A stretch of DNA of 64,000 nucleotides from Acidobacteriota bacterium (GTDB taxonomy: Bacteria; Acidobacteriota; Vicinamibacteria; Vicinamibacterales; Vicinamibacteraceae): contig JADLFL010000001.1 in assembly GCA_020845575.1 (NCBI GenBank), positions 82,518-146,517 on the forward strand, given 5' to 3'. How positions within the stretch are numbered: the stretch's first letter is position 1; every line of letters begins with the position of its first letter. The position numbers were made by a program, and so were the translations under genes. The notes under the pieces are model-generated. The model was given only the letters and a program-made list of their open reading frames with translations, did no database searches and had not been told where the DNA came from. This document shows, piece after piece, positions 34,986 to 44,589 of this stretch.

Positions 34986-35606
34986 CTATTCGAGAACGAG
35001 GGAATAGCTCGTGCTGCGCCCGCCGGCCTCGTCTCTACGGAGCAAGCCCTGGTCGATGAGGCCCTGGATGTCGCGAAGCGCCGTATCGTGCGACGACTTC
35101 GCGATCAGGGCCCACTTCTTCGTCGTGAGCTTGCCGGTGAAGCCATCGAGCAGGCGATTGAGCACCACGCGCTGGCGGTCGTTGATCGACGCTCGAGAGG
35201 TCCGCTCCCAGAAGCGGGCCTTGCGCATCACGGTGGCGAGCGTTGCCTCGGTCCCGTCGAACGCTCGGCCCAGGCAACCCAGAAACCATTCCAGCCACGG
35301 CGTCACGTCGAGTGTTCCCTGCTGCGTGCCTTCGAGGATGTCGTAGTAGTCGTTCCGCTCACGCTGGATCTGCGCCGACATGCTGTAGAAACGTTGCGCG
35401 CTGTTCTCCGAGCGCGCGAGCCGACAGTCCGCAATCGCGCGCGCGATACGGCCGTTCCCGTCGTCGAACGGGTGAATCGTCACGAACCACACATGTGCGA
35501 GTCCGGCGCGTAGCACCGCGTCCGTGCGGTCTGCCCCGTTGGCCCAGGCAATGAAGCGCGACATTTCATCGATCAGGAACGGAGCCGCGGGCGCCTCGTA
35601 GTGAAC
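34986..35606 (-). pseudogene. C-terminal fragment of a Fic-family protein
   Basis: From HYEAPAAPFLIDEMSRFIAW onward the sequence is a good Fic protein, including the AMP-transfer motif HPFDDGNGRIARA and a C-terminal winged helix (INDRQRVVLNRLLDG). The N-terminal part with the inhibitory helix is missing; upstream of about 35606 the similarity ends and the previous gene's stop follows. The first ATG lies at 35564, inside the domain. It is therefore a truncated gene, although the active site is intact and a short product could form. Confidence 0.7.
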
Positions 35607-35701
35607 TGTCTGCAGCAGCAGGCGCCGGGCGCGAACTGGACGGTCGGGATGACGGTCGAGCGGATGGTGGCGGCCCTGAAGCGCGAGCTGGGGCAGGGCG
35701 G

Positions 35702-37008
35702 TTAGCCCCAGACAGCCTGCCAGCTGCGGAACTCGCCTGGGCGCAGGCCGTAGCGCGCGAAGTTCCCTTCATGAAGCGCGAGCAATTCGTCCTCGGCGGC
35801 GGTGCGGAAGGCGCTGCGGTCGATTTCCTCGATGTGCTCGCCCGTCCACGCCGCGATGTGGCGCGCCGCTGCTTTGCGGTCCATCTCGCCGCGCACCACG
35901 TCGCCGATCAGGGTGTGCAACTGTTCGCGGTAACGCAGCCGGAACGGGTCGGGCTCGCCGACGGATTGCTGGATGGCGGCGTAGCTTGCGGCGGATCGCT
36001 CGTAGGCCCACAGAAACACATCCCGCAGCAGCTCAGTTCGATTGAGCTCGTAGGCTCCGAGCATGGCGCGCGCGTAGACGTCGCTCGGAACGTCGGTGAA
36101 CGAGAGGGGCGGGATGTAGCTCTTGATGAACGGGATGTTTGCGCCCAGCCGCGAGACACGCTTGTTCACATCGTCAAAGGGCTGGAGGTAGGAAGGTGGA
36201 CCATCGCGAAGAACGCCTGCTCGAACGGGTCGGCGATGGCGCTTGCGGTGGCGAGCACCTGTTCAAAGCATTCCTCGATGAGTTGCGGCGTCTCCGGCGG
36301 GTGAGAGACGGACCCGCCGATGCCAACCGCCATCGAGCGCAGCCTGCCGGGCGCGTTCGGGTCGGGCAGAAGGTTGTTGGCGAGGATGCCGTGCAGGTTG
36401 AGGATCGTGTACCGGTTGAAACCGATGTCGGCGGCGTTCTCGGCGAGGAACTCAATCGCGTCCTTGTGATTGAGGATCATCTGCGCCTCGGTCTGGTCGC
36501 GCCCTTCGGCCTGCTGTCCGAACTCGATCAGGCGCCTGGTGTCGAGCAGGGAATAGGTGTTGCCCTCAAGGCGGCTGGGGTTCCAGGCCAGATCGATCAG
36601 CAGCCGGTTCAGGATGTGGCGGGCATACGTGCCGGCGGGCTGCGCCGTACCGGCGGGGCGCCTGGCAAGAGCCGCAAGCCGTGCCCGGTCTGGCGCGCTT
36701 AAGTAGAAGCTCTCGTTCGGGCGATAGCTTTCCTGGAAGTAGCGGTTGTAGCCAACCGGACGGCGCGCGGCCTCGGGCCGCTGCACGAGGGCGAAGATCT
36801 CGGTGCCTTGCCGGGTGAGCGGCACCAAGGGTTCGCTCGCAGGCGGCGCAGTTGTGCCTGCCTGGTTCGGCAGGCTCCGGTAGCGCGCCCACCTGCCTGA
36901 GCTTTCGCGGAGAACCCGCCCGTCGTGGACCAGGCGGTTCAGGTGGTTCTGGAGGGTGCGCTCGGCGGTCCTGGTCGAAAGAGCGGCACTGATCTCGGGC
37001 GCGGTCAC
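35702..37008 (-). pseudogene. Fic-family gene broken by a frameshift in its active-site motif
   Basis: The first frame (36166-37008) has a winged-helix-like start, then EGNTYSLLDTRRLIEFG and DPFEQAFFAMVHLP. The second frame (to 35702) continues as QPFDDVNKRVSR, NIPFIKSYIPPLSF and a C-terminal helical part. Inserting one base near 36190 restores the known sequence of this Fic subgroup through HLPYLQPFDDVNKR. In the subgroup the motif His is replaced by Gln. Reading is also open for about 20 residues before the first GTG without an ordinary start codon. A sequencing error cannot be excluded. Confidence 0.75.
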
Positions 37009-37216
37009 GCCGTCCAGGTGCGCGGCTACGATGCGCTCGATTTCGCGGAGTTTTTCGGTCGGGGTGGGTCTTGCCAGGCTGCGGGTCCGATAGAGGCGCC
37101 TGTGTTCCTAGCCGCAAGAATTCTGGCGTCTATCCACGCCTGAGCGCCATTCCGGCGGATTGGCGCCCCTGAGGGCAGCGAACCGCCTTGACAACGCACT
37201 GGACAACAGAGCAGCA

Positions 37217-37240
37217 AGAAGCCCCGTCGCCGGGGCTTCT
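37217..37240. terminator. Hairpin terminator downstream of the original tRNA-Leu end
   Basis: A perfect 10-bp stem AGAAGCCCCG/CGGGGCTTCT with a TCGC loop. On the plus strand TGTTT follows; on the minus strand a weaker T-rich TTGCTGCTCTG. It lies 30 bases beyond the displaced copy of the tRNA 3' end, where the tRNA's own terminator would be expected. Confidence 0.55.
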
Positions 37241-37269
37241 GTTTCACCGTATGTTGTTGATTCTAAAGA

Positions 37270-37291
37270 TGGTGCGGAAGGGGGGACTCGA
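37270..37291. repeat. Displaced 22-bp copy of the tRNA-Leu 3' end (att-like)
   Basis: Identical over 22 bases to 37370-37391, which is the CCA end, acceptor strand and part of the T arm of tRNA-Leu. The copies are exactly 100 bp apart. Integrases that use tRNA 3' ends leave this signature; the intervening 78 bp would be the trace of a lost or very small element. Confidence 0.65.
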
Positions 37292-37372
37292 GCTCGAAGC
37301 CGAGCCGCGTAGCGGCGGAGGCGCGAGCCTGATGCCGGCCTTTCGCGCCAATACGAATGAAATGAGTGTTGG

Positions 37373-37456
37373 TGCGGAAGGGGGGACTCGAACCCCCACG
37401 AGATTGCTCCCGCCAGCCCCTCAAGCTGGTGCGTCTGCCAATTCCGCCACTTCCGC
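37373..37456 (-). tRNA. tRNA-Leu (anticodon GAG)
   Basis: The acceptor stem is GCGGAAG/CTTCCGC; the anticodon stem CCAGC/GCTGG encloses the loop TTGAGGG, i.e. anticodon GAG. A variable arm of class II length and the T arm GGGGG-TTCGAGT-CCCCC are present. CCA is encoded (37370-37372). Upstream, TATAGT at 37515 to 37510 with TTCCAT 17 bases ahead is a likely promoter. Confidence 0.95.
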
Positions 37457-37509
37457 AAGTGGTGTGTGTCGTTCGCTTGCGATGTTCCGCAAGGTCGACA
37501 GAACCACGG

Positions 37510-37538
37510 ACTATAGCAGGTCCGCCGGTTCGATGGAA
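37510..37538 (-). promoter_or_regulatory. Candidate promoter of tRNA-Leu
   Basis: TTCCAT-N17-TATAGT on the minus strand, about 54 bases before the tRNA 5' end. The -10 box is close to consensus, the -35 box is weak. Confidence 0.45.
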
Positions 37539-37563
37539 GCTGCCGTAATGCAGCGTGTTGCGA

Positions 37564-37995
37564 CTACTGCTTCGGCTCGGGCTGCGGCGCCGCTGGTGCG
37601 ACAGGCGCGTCGGCGCTCGGAGTCGCCGTTGCGGGTGCTGCGCTGGCAGGTGTCGTCTCCGCAGCTGGCGTGGCCGTGGCGTTGGTCGGCGCGGCTGGCG
37701 CGACTGGGGCCGGGACTGATGCGGGGGCTGCCGTCGGGACGCCGCTCATCACCGATCCCGGTCCGCGCTGGCCGACGATGGCGAGACCGAGCGCACCGAG
37801 CATGAACACCGCACCGAGGATCGCCGAGGCCTTCGTGAGCACCGTGGCGCCCTGACGGGCACCGAACGCCGCCTGGCCACCTCCGCCGCCGAACGCCGCG
37901 GCGATGTCGCCACCCTTGCCCTGCTGGAGCAGCACGGCGACCAGCAGCAGGAGGCACGCGATGACGTAGACGGTGACGAGGAGCAAGTACAGCAT
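37564..37995 (-). CDS. secG: Preprotein translocase subunit SecG
   Basis: 143 residues. Two membrane helices (about 3-22 and 52-74) flank the typical LQQGKGGDIAAAFGGGGGQ loop followed by AFGARQGATVLTKASAILG. The C-terminal 65 residues are an Ala/Pro/Thr-rich tail, longer than in most SecG proteins. SecG assists SecYE in protein export. It lies 50 bases behind tpiA on the same strand, an arrangement common in many bacteria. Confidence 0.9.
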   Translation of the reverse strand: MLYLLLVTVYVIACLLLLVAVLLQQGKGGDIAAAFGGGGGQAAFGARQGATVLTKASAILGAVFMLGALGLAIVGQRGPGSVMSGVPTAAPASVPAPVAPAAPTNATATPAAETTPASAAPATATPSADAPVAPAAPQPEPKQ

Positions 37996-38045
37996 AACGA
38001 TTCAGTCTAGCTGAAATGCCTGGAATGCCGCAAATACCGGCGTTC

Positions 38046-38801
38046 TCAAATGGCTGCCGCGCAGATGGCGAAGAATCCCTGCGGGTCGAGGCTGGCGCCG
38101 CCGACCAGCGCGCCGTCGACGTCGGGCTGCTGGAGAATCGCGCGCGCGTTGTCGGGCTTGACGCTGCCGCCGTACAGGATCTGGCACTTGTCGGCCGCGT
38201 CGGCACCGAGCCACGCGCGCAGGCGACCGCGGATGTGCGCGTGCGCCTCCTGCGCCTGCTCCGGCGTCGCATTGCGGCCCGTGCCGATCGCCCACACCGG
38301 CTCGTACGCGATCACCATCTTCGCGAACTGCTCTCCGGTGAGGCCTTCGATCGCCGCCTTCAACTGCGTGTCGAGCACATCGAACGTGCGTCCTGCCTCG
38401 CGTTCCTCGAGCGTTTCACCGATGCACGCGATGGGCGCGAGTCCCGCCGCGTACGCCGCGTGGATCTTGCGCGAGACGTCGGCGTCGGTGTCGCCGAACA
38501 CGCGACGGCGCTCCGCGTGCCCGATGATGACGAGCGCCGCACCGGCCTCCGCGAGCATGCGCGCGCTCACGGCACCCGTGAACGCCCCTTCCTGTTCCCA
38601 GAAGCAGTCCTGGCCCGCCGTTGCGATCCCGGAGTTGCGCAGCGCGTCGGCCACGGCGTGCACCGCGGTGAACGGCGGCGCAATCACCAGTTCCACCGTC
38701 GTCACGTCCTTTGCGAGCGAGCGGAACTCCTTGGCATACGCCACGGCGTCAGCCACGCCCTTGAACATCTTCCAGTTGCCAGCCACCAGCGGCGCGCGCA
38801 T
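38046..38801 (-). CDS. tpiA: Triosephosphate isomerase
   Basis: 251 residues, the normal length. Catalytic residues: Lys in VAGNWKMFKG, His in VIIGHAERRRVFG, Glu in AYEPVWAIGTG; the phosphate loop ILYGGSVKPDN is complete. It interconverts dihydroxyacetone phosphate and glyceraldehyde 3-phosphate. It follows pgk and gap in a glycolytic cluster gap-pgk-tpiA-secG. Confidence 0.97.
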   Translation of the reverse strand: MRAPLVAGNWKMFKGVADAVAYAKEFRSLAKDVTTVELVIAPPFTAVHAVADALRNSGIATAGQDCFWEQEGAFTGAVSARMLAEAGAALVIIGHAERRRVFGDTDADVSRKIHAAYAAGLAPIACIGETLEEREAGRTFDVLDTQLKAAIEGLTGEQFAKMVIAYEPVWAIGTGRNATPEQAQEAHAHIRGRLRAWLGADAADKCQILYGGSVKPDNARAILQQPDVDGALVGGASLDPQGFFAICAAAI

Positions 38802-38895
38802 ACGAGAACCTCGACGAAGAAAGGGACAACGGGTGGCACCGGACGGGTGGGGCCGTCCGGTGACAGGACCCGCGCCTCAGCGGGGATTCAGGACT

Positions 38896-40083
38896 CTATT
38901 TCTCCGGCAGAACTGCCACTCCGGGTAGCGTCCTGCCGCCCAGGAACTCCAGGCTCGCGCCGCCGCCCGTGGAAATGTGGCTGATTCTGTCGGTCACGCC
39001 GGCCTTGTGGACGGCTGCGATCGAGTCGCCGCCGCCGATGATCGTGGTGCCGTCGACGTTGGCCACCGCCTGTGCCACGGTGTTGGTCCCGTTGGCGAAC
39101 GCCGGGATCTCGAACACGCCCATCGGACCGTTCCAGACGACCGTCTTCGAGCCGCCGATGATCGCGGCATAGCGCGCGGCCGTCTTCGGACCGATGTCGA
39201 GACCCATGCGCGCGCCGATGGCCGCATCACCGACTGCCAGCGTTTCGGTGGGCACATCGGCAGACAGCGCCTCGGCCACCACGTGATCCTCCGGCAACGC
39301 GAGCGTCAACCCACGTGCGTCGGCCTGCGCCTTCAGTTCACGCGCCGTCTCGACGAGGTCGGCTTCGACAAGCGATTTCCCGACGTCGAGCCCCTGCGCC
39401 TTCAGGAACGTGTAGGCCATCGCGCCGCCAATCACCAGCGCGTCGACCTTCGGGAGCAGGTTCTGGATCACTTCGAGCTTGTCGCTCACCTTCGCGCCGC
39501 CAAGCACCGCCACGAACGGACGCTCGGGATCTGTCAGCGCCTTGCCCATGAAGGCCAGTTCGTTGGCCATCAGCAGACCCGCCGCGGCCTCCGGTACGAA
39601 GGCGACGATGCCCTCGGTGGACGCATGCGCACGATGCGCCGAGCCGAACGCGTCGTTGACGTACACGTCAGCCAGCGCCGCCAGTTCCTTCGCGAACGCC
39701 GGATCGTTGGCCTCTTCTTCCGCGTGATAGCGGAGGTTTTCGAGCAGCACCACGCCGGATGCGCCGGCCTTGGCCACGGCCTCGACAGCGGGCGCGCCCA
39801 CGCAATCGGACGCGAACACGACGGGACGCCCGAGCAGCGCCGACAGGCGCTCGGCCACGGGCGCCAGCGTGAACTCGGGGTTCGGCTTGCCCTTCGGCCG
39901 GCCGAGGTGCGACGCGAGGATCACCGTCGCGCCCTGGTCGAGCGCCCAGGTGATCGTCGGCAGCGACGAGGTGATGCGCGTGTCGTCGGTGATCTGCCCG
40001 TTCTTGATGGGCACGTTGAAGTCGACGCGGATGAAGACGCGCCGGCCCTTCAGGTCGAGGTCCTTGATCGATCGCGTGGCCAT
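38896..40083 (-). CDS. pgk: Phosphoglycerate kinase
   Basis: 395 residues. Signature segments: [69 protein letters not shown] and the nucleotide-binding [10 protein letters not shown]. It transfers phosphate from 1,3-bisphosphoglycerate to ADP. The start is five bases after the gap stop, so the two genes form an operon. Confidence 0.97.
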   Translation of the reverse strand: MATRSIKDLDLKGRRVFIRVDFNVPIKNGQITDDTRITSSLPTITWALDQGATVILASHLGRPKGKPNPEFTLAPVAERLSALLGRPVVFASDCVGAPAVEAVAKAGASGVVLLENLRYHAEEEANDPAFAKELAALADVYVNDAFGSAHRAHASTEGIVAFVPEAAAGLLMANELAFMGKALTDPERPFVAVLGGAKVSDKLEVIQNLLPKVDALVIGGAMAYTFLKAQGLDVGKSLVEADLVETARELKAQADARGLTLALPEDHVVAEALSADVPTETLAVGDAAIGARMGLDIGPKTAARYAAIIGGSKTVVWNGPMGVFEIPAFANGTNTVAQAVANVDGTTIIGGGDSIAAVHKAGVTDRISHISTGGGASLEFLGGRTLPGVAVLPEK

Positions 40084-40088
40084 GAACC

Positions 40089-41096
40089 TTACAGCCCCTT
40101 CGACTCCATGTACGTGAGCAGATCCACGCAGCGGCTGCTGTAGCCCCACTCGGTGTCGTACCAGCTCAGCACCTTCACGAAGTCGCCGTCCATCACCTTG
40201 GTGTAGGCCGAGTCGATGATCGAGCTGTGGGGGTTCTTGCGGAAGTCCACCGAGACGAGCGGCGCGTCCTCCACGGCGAGGATGCCCTTCAGCGGACCCG
40301 CCGCCGCGGTCCTGAACGCCGCGTTCACCTCGTCTGCCGTCGTCTTCCTGCTGACGATGACGGCCAGGTCGACCACCGAGACGTTCGGCGTCGGCACGCG
40401 CATCGACATGCCATCGAGCTTGCCCTTCAGCTCCGGCATCACCTCGCCCATCGCCTTGGCGGCGCCCGTCGTCGTCGGGATCATCGAGAGCGCGGCGGCG
40501 CGCGAACGGCGAAGGTCCTTGTGCGGCAGGTCGAGCAGCTGCTGGTCGTTGGTGTAGCTGTGGATCGTCGTCATCCAGCCCTTGACGATACCGAACTGCT
40601 CGTGGAGCACCTTGGCGAACGGCGCCAGACAGTTGGTCGTGCATGACGCGTTGGACACGACGAAGTCCTTGGCCGGGTCGTACAACTCGTGGTTGACGCC
40701 CATGAGCAGCGTCACGTCGGGGCCCGTCGCCGGGGCGGTGATGATCACGCGCCTGGCACCCGCCTCGATGTGCTTGGCGGCGTCGTCGCGCTTGGTGAAG
40801 CGGCCCGTGCTCTCGAACACGACGTCGACGCCGAGGTCCTTCCACGGCAGCGCGGCCGGATCCTTCTGCGCGAGCACCTGGAACTTGTCGCCGTTGACGC
40901 TGATCCAGCCCTCGCCCGACTCCACCGTGGCGTCGAGGTTGCCGAGGATCGAGTCGTACTTGAGCAGGTGCGCCAGCGTCGCCGTATCCGTGAGGTCGTT
41001 CACCGCCACGAAGTCGACCTTCCCGGTGCCCATCGCGGCGCGCATGATGTTGCGCCCGATGCGCCCGAAGCCGTTGATGCCAACCTTGATGCCCAT
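40089..41096 (-). CDS. gap: Glyceraldehyde-3-phosphate dehydrogenase, type I
   Basis: 335 residues. NAD-binding start [20 protein letters not shown]; catalytic Cys in [13 protein letters not shown]-terminal [16 protein letters not shown] strong Shine-Dalgarno AGGAGG lies five bases or so before the ATG, in contrast to the many genes here without one. First gene of the gap-pgk-tpiA-secG run. Confidence 0.97.
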   Translation of the reverse strand: MGIKVGINGFGRIGRNIMRAAMGTGKVDFVAVNDLTDTATLAHLLKYDSILGNLDATVESGEGWISVNGDKFQVLAQKDPAALPWKDLGVDVVFESTGRFTKRDDAAKHIEAGARRVIITAPATGPDVTLLMGVNHELYDPAKDFVVSNASCTTNCLAPFAKVLHEQFGIVKGWMTTIHSYTNDQQLLDLPHKDLRRSRAAALSMIPTTTGAAKAMGEVMPELKGKLDGMSMRVPTPNVSVVDLAVIVSRKTTADEVNAAFRTAAAGPLKGILAVEDAPLVSVDFRKNPHSSIIDSAYTKVMDGDFVKVLSWYDTEWGYSSRCVDLLTYMESKGL

Positions 41097-41238
41097 GAAG
41101 GTTCCTCCTGCGTGGTCGCTGACCCTGCGAATGAAGCCGGCCTGATGAGAGACTTCCGCGGGACGCCTGCCGTCTGGACGGCGGCGCGCCTGCGATACAA
41201 ACCTGCATGGTACCGCGAATGCCGCGGAGCCGGTTCGC

Positions 41239-41244
41239 TATACT
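41239..41244 (+). promoter_or_regulatory. TATACT -10 box of the kdtA operon
   Basis: TATACT about 45 bases before the kdtA ATG; the predicted leader is about 35-40 nt. No good -35 box is visible. The divergent gap gene starts 140 bases away. Confidence 0.4.
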
Positions 41245-41288
41245 CCCGTGAGCCGCCTCGTTCGCGCCGGGACGCGCCCCCCCGTGCC

Positions 41289-42605
41289 ATGTATCTCCTC
41301 TACAGCGTGTTCGCCGGCCTGGCCCTCGTGGCGCTGCTGCCCTGGGTGGCATGGCAGGCCGCGCGTCATGGCAAATACCGGCACCGCTGGCAGGAGCGCT
41401 TCGGGTGGTTGCCGCCCGCGCTCGGCGCGACGTCCGGCACCCCCACGCTCTGGCTCCACGCCGTGTCGGTGGGTGAGGTCCTGAGCGCCGTGCCGCTCGT
41501 GGCCGCGCTCAGGCGTGCGCATCCCGACTGGCGCGTCGTGGTGTCCACCACCACGCGCACCGGGCGCGACATGGCCGAACGGAGGCTGGCTGATGCGGCA
41601 GGCGTCTTCTACTTCCCGCTCGACTTCGCCTGGGTGGCGCGCCGCGTCCTCCGCCACATCCAGCCGTCGCTGGTCGTGATCGTCGAGACGGAGATCTGGC
41701 CGAACCTGGTGCGAATCTGCCGCGCGAGCGGGATCGGACTCCTGCTGGTGAACGCGCGGATCTCCGACAGGAGCTTTCCGCGCTACCTGCGCGTGAGGCG
41801 ATGGCTGGGACCGGTGCTGCGTCAGTTCGACAGGTTGTGTGCGCAGTCGGAGGACACGGCGGACCGGCTGCGTCAGCTCGGCGCGCCCGAGGATCGCCTC
41901 GTCGTGACGGGCAGCCTGAAGTACGACGTGACGGCCGATCCGCCGCGCGGCATCGAGGACATCGCGCGCCAGTTGGAGGGACGTCCGGTGCTGCTGGCGG
42001 CCAGCACGCTGAAGGGGGAGGACGAGACGGTCCTCGACGCGTGGCGGGAGTTGCGCGAGTCCGAGCCAGATGCCCTGCTGGTGATTGCCCCGCGTCATCC
42101 CGAGCGATTCGACACGGTTGTTTCGCTCGTCGAACGATCGGGAGCGCGTGTCGTGCGTCGAACGGCGTTGCCTCCTGGTCTTCGTGCGCCGTTCGACGTG
42201 CTGGTGCTCGATACGATCGGCGAGTTGGCGGCCGTGTGTGCGCACGCGACGGTGGTGTTCGTGGGCGGGAGTCTCGTCCAGGCCGGCGGCCACAACATCA
42301 TCGAACCGGCGCTCTACGCGCGTCCCATCATCGTCGGGCCCTCGATGACCAACTTCGCCGACATCACGCGCCGATTCCTCGATGCCGGCGGCCTGGTGCA
42401 GGTGGCTGATGCCGCGGAAGCGCGGGGCGAGGTCGTCGCGCTCTTCGGCGACGCGGCGCGGCGCGAGCGTCTGGGGCGTGCGGCGCGAGGCGTCCTCGAT
42501 CGCCATCGTGGTGCCGTGGATCGGACGCTGTTCGAGATCGCAGGCGTGATGCGCGCACGGGCGGACGTGCGCCAGGCGACGGCTGTTGGCGGAGGCACAT
42601 CGTGA
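41289..42605 (+). CDS. kdtA: 3-deoxy-D-manno-octulosonic acid (Kdo) transferase
   Basis: 438 residues. The ATG follows the promoter-like TATACT; the N-terminal membrane anchor ([20 protein letters not shown]) is that of KdtA/WaaA. GT30 motifs: [44 protein letters not shown], and [20 protein letters not shown]. It adds Kdo to lipid A precursors on the inner face of the inner membrane. The stop overlaps the lpxK GTG (GTGA). Confidence 0.95.
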   Translation: MYLLYSVFAGLALVALLPWVAWQAARHGKYRHRWQERFGWLPPALGATSGTPTLWLHAVSVGEVLSAVPLVAALRRAHPDWRVVVSTTTRTGRDMAERRLADAAGVFYFPLDFAWVARRVLRHIQPSLVVIVETEIWPNLVRICRASGIGLLLVNARISDRSFPRYLRVRRWLGPVLRQFDRLCAQSEDTADRLRQLGAPEDRLVVTGSLKYDVTADPPRGIEDIARQLEGRPVLLAASTLKGEDETVLDAWRELRESEPDALLVIAPRHPERFDTVVSLVERSGARVVRRTALPPGLRAPFDVLVLDTIGELAAVCAHATVVFVGGSLVQAGGHNIIEPALYARPIIVGPSMTNFADITRRFLDAGGLVQVADAAEARGEVVALFGDAARRERLGRAARGVLDRHRGAVDRTLFEIAGVMRARADVRQATAVGGGTS

Positions 42606-43636
42606 GCGAACCGGAACGTACGTTCGCGGTGCTTCGTGCGGCCGCCCGGCTCTACGGCAAAGGCGCGACTCTGCGACGCGCCCGGCGCGCCCGGCGAGCG
42701 ACGCGCCTCGCGCGGCCCGTGATCAGCGTGGGCAATCTCGCCGTCGGCGGCCGCGGCAAGACGCCCGTCGTGTCGGCGGTGGCGCGCATGCTCCATGGCT
42801 GGGGCGAGCGGCCCGCGGTGCTGAGTCGCGGCTATCGGCGTGAATCGCCGTCGCGCGACGTCGTGATCGTGCGCGACGCCGAACGCATGCGGGCCACGCT
42901 GGCCGAGAGCGGCGACGAACCGTTCATGCTCGCGCGCGAACTGCCAGGCTGCTGCGTGCTCGTCCATCCGCGTCGTGCGCGGGCTGGCGCGGTGGCCGAA
43001 GAGACACTCGGCTGCACCGTCCACGTCCTGGACGATGGGTTCCAGCACGTGGAACTGGCGCGCGACGCCGACATCGTGCTGCTGACGCTCGACGATGTGC
43101 TGCACGGTCGCGTGTTGCCGGCAGGCCGGTTGCGCGAGCCCGTGCATGCGTTGGAATCCGCTGACGCGTTGATCGCCGTCGACTGCAGCGCGGCGCGCCT
43201 GCGTATGGCGCTCGGCCGGACTCCCGACGTGCCGATCTTCGAAGTGCACCGGCATCTCGGTCGTGCGCGCGCGCTCTCCGGAGCGACAGATTTCTCGCGT
43301 CTGCACGACGAACCCGTGCTGCTCGTCACGGCTGTCGCCGAACCCGACCGCGTGGCCGCCGAGCTCCGCCAGGTCGGGTGGCGCCTCGTCGACGAGATGA
43401 CCTTTCGCGACCACCACCGCTACCATGCCGACGATGTGCGGCAGATCGCGGCGCGCGCGCGAAGCGTGGGCGCGACGGCCGTCGTCACCACCGCCAAGGA
43501 CGCCGTGAAGCTCGAACGTCATCTGCCCATCGACATCCCCGTGGCCGTCGTGCCGCTGGAGGTCGTGATCGAACCGGCCGATCGATTCTCGGCATGGCTG
43601 CGTGGACGGCTCGCCCTCGACCCGGAGGGGGCGTGA
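42602..43636 (+). CDS. lpxK: Tetraacyldisaccharide 4'-kinase
   Basis: 344 residues. The P-loop is VISVGNLAVGGRGKTPVV; VLSRGYRR, VHVLDDGFQHVELARDADIV and TTAKDAVKLER are further LpxK signatures. It phosphorylates the 4' position of the lipid A disaccharide. GTGA overlaps tie it to kdtA before and the acyltransferase after it. Confidence 0.95.
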   Translation: MSEPERTFAVLRAAARLYGKGATLRRARRARRATRLARPVISVGNLAVGGRGKTPVVSAVARMLHGWGERPAVLSRGYRRESPSRDVVIVRDAERMRATLAESGDEPFMLARELPGCCVLVHPRRARAGAVAEETLGCTVHVLDDGFQHVELARDADIVLLTLDDVLHGRVLPAGRLREPVHALESADALIAVDCSAARLRMALGRTPDVPIFEVHRHLGRARALSGATDFSRLHDEPVLLVTAVAEPDRVAAELRQVGWRLVDEMTFRDHHRYHADDVRQIAARARSVGATAVVTTAKDAVKLERHLPIDIPVAVVPLEVVIEPADRFSAWLRGRLALDPEGA

Positions 43637-44589
43637 CCGCCGCCGCCGAGGTGATTCCCCGTCGTCATCGCGTGGAGCACGCGCTGCTGCGGGCCGTGGC
43701 GGCTGTCGTACGGCGGCTGCCGCAGTCGGCGGCCACGCGTCTCGGCCATGCGATCGGCGCGATCGCCTACCGCCTCGACGGACGGCATCGCCGCATCACG
43801 CTCGACAATCTTGCCGCCACGTTTCCGGAGCGTTCGGTGCAGGAGCGGACGCGCATCGCGCGCGAGGTGTTCGCGCACTTCGGCCGCAAGCTCGTCGAAC
43901 TGCTCTGGTTCTCCGGGCAGTCGCCGGAGCGGCAGTTGTCACTGGTGGAGTTCGTCGGGCTCGAGCACGTGGACGCGGTGCGCATGGCGGGGAAGGGCGC
44001 GCTGCTCGTCACGGGGCACTTCGGGTTCTGGGAACTGCACGCGCTGGCGCACGGGCTGCAGATCGGGCCGATGGCCGTCGTGGCGCGCGCGCTCGACAAC
44101 ACGCTCCTCGACAGGATGCTCACCGACCTCCGCGCGAGCACCGGCAACATCGTCATCGATCGCAAGGGCGGCTTGCGGCGCATCATGCGCGCGCTGCAGG
44201 CCAATCAGGCGGTGGCGGTGCTGATCGATCAGCACATCCTCACGGCCGAAGCCGTGAAGGTGGACTTCATGGGGCGTCCCGCGGCGACGACGTCGGCGGT
44301 GGCGGTGCTGGCGATGCGCACGGGCGCGGCGGTGATCCCGGCGTTCTCGCTGCCGCTCAATGACGGGCGCTACAGGCTGATCTACGAGCGTCCGCTCGAA
44401 GTGGGATCGCCCGACGATCCGGATGCCGTGCGCGATCTCACGCAGCGGTGCACGAAGGTGCTGGAGAAGTACGTGCGCGCGCATCCCGAGCGCTGGCTCT
44501 GGATGCACAGACGCTGGCGCGACGACCTGCAGACCACCGAGTCGCCGTCGCTCTTGGTGGACGAGGTACCCGGAGACGGCGAGTCGTGA
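43633..44589 (+). CDS. LpxL-type lipid A late acyltransferase
   Basis: 318 residues from the GTG overlapping lpxK. The HX4E motif is present (TGHFGFWEL), together with VVARALDNTLLDRML, the DQH of VLIDQHILTAEA and a C-terminal YVRAHPERWLWMHRRWRDD. These are hallmarks of the LpxL/HtrB family, which adds a secondary acyl chain to lipid A. Placement between lpxK and a heptosyltransferase agrees. The exact acyl chain is unknown. Confidence 0.92.
   Translation: MTAAAEVIPRRHRVEHALLRAVAAVVRRLPQSAATRLGHAIGAIAYRLDGRHRRITLDNLAATFPERSVQERTRIAREVFAHFGRKLVELLWFSGQSPERQLSLVEFVGLEHVDAVRMAGKGALLVTGHFGFWELHALAHGLQIGPMAVVARALDNTLLDRMLTDLRASTGNIVIDRKGGLRRIMRALQANQAVAVLIDQHILTAEAVKVDFMGRPAATTSAVAVLAMRTGAAVIPAFSLPLNDGRYRLIYERPLEVGSPDDPDAVRDLTQRCTKVLEKYVRAHPERWLWMHRRWRDDLQTTESPSLLVDEVPGDGES

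Larger units (their letters stand above)
37009..37372. other. Gene-free stretch beside tRNA-Leu
   Basis: No protein gene is supported here. The part next to the Fic pseudogene continues its open frame for about 60 bases. The rest holds a terminator-like hairpin, a 22-bp copy of the tRNA 3' end and a 78-bp spacer up to the tRNA gene. See the separate entries. Confidence 0.6.

Noticed and set aside
35601..35705. Short plus-strand coding remnant (VNCLQQQAPGANWTVG...)
   Set aside because: Looks protein-like and ends in a stop, but I cannot assign a family and it is too short to call a gene; mentioned only as a possible remnant.
41239..41250. Leaderless start at GTG 41248 after TATACT
   Set aside because: That GTG opens a short frame without similarity; the kdtA frame starts at 41289, so this message has a leader.
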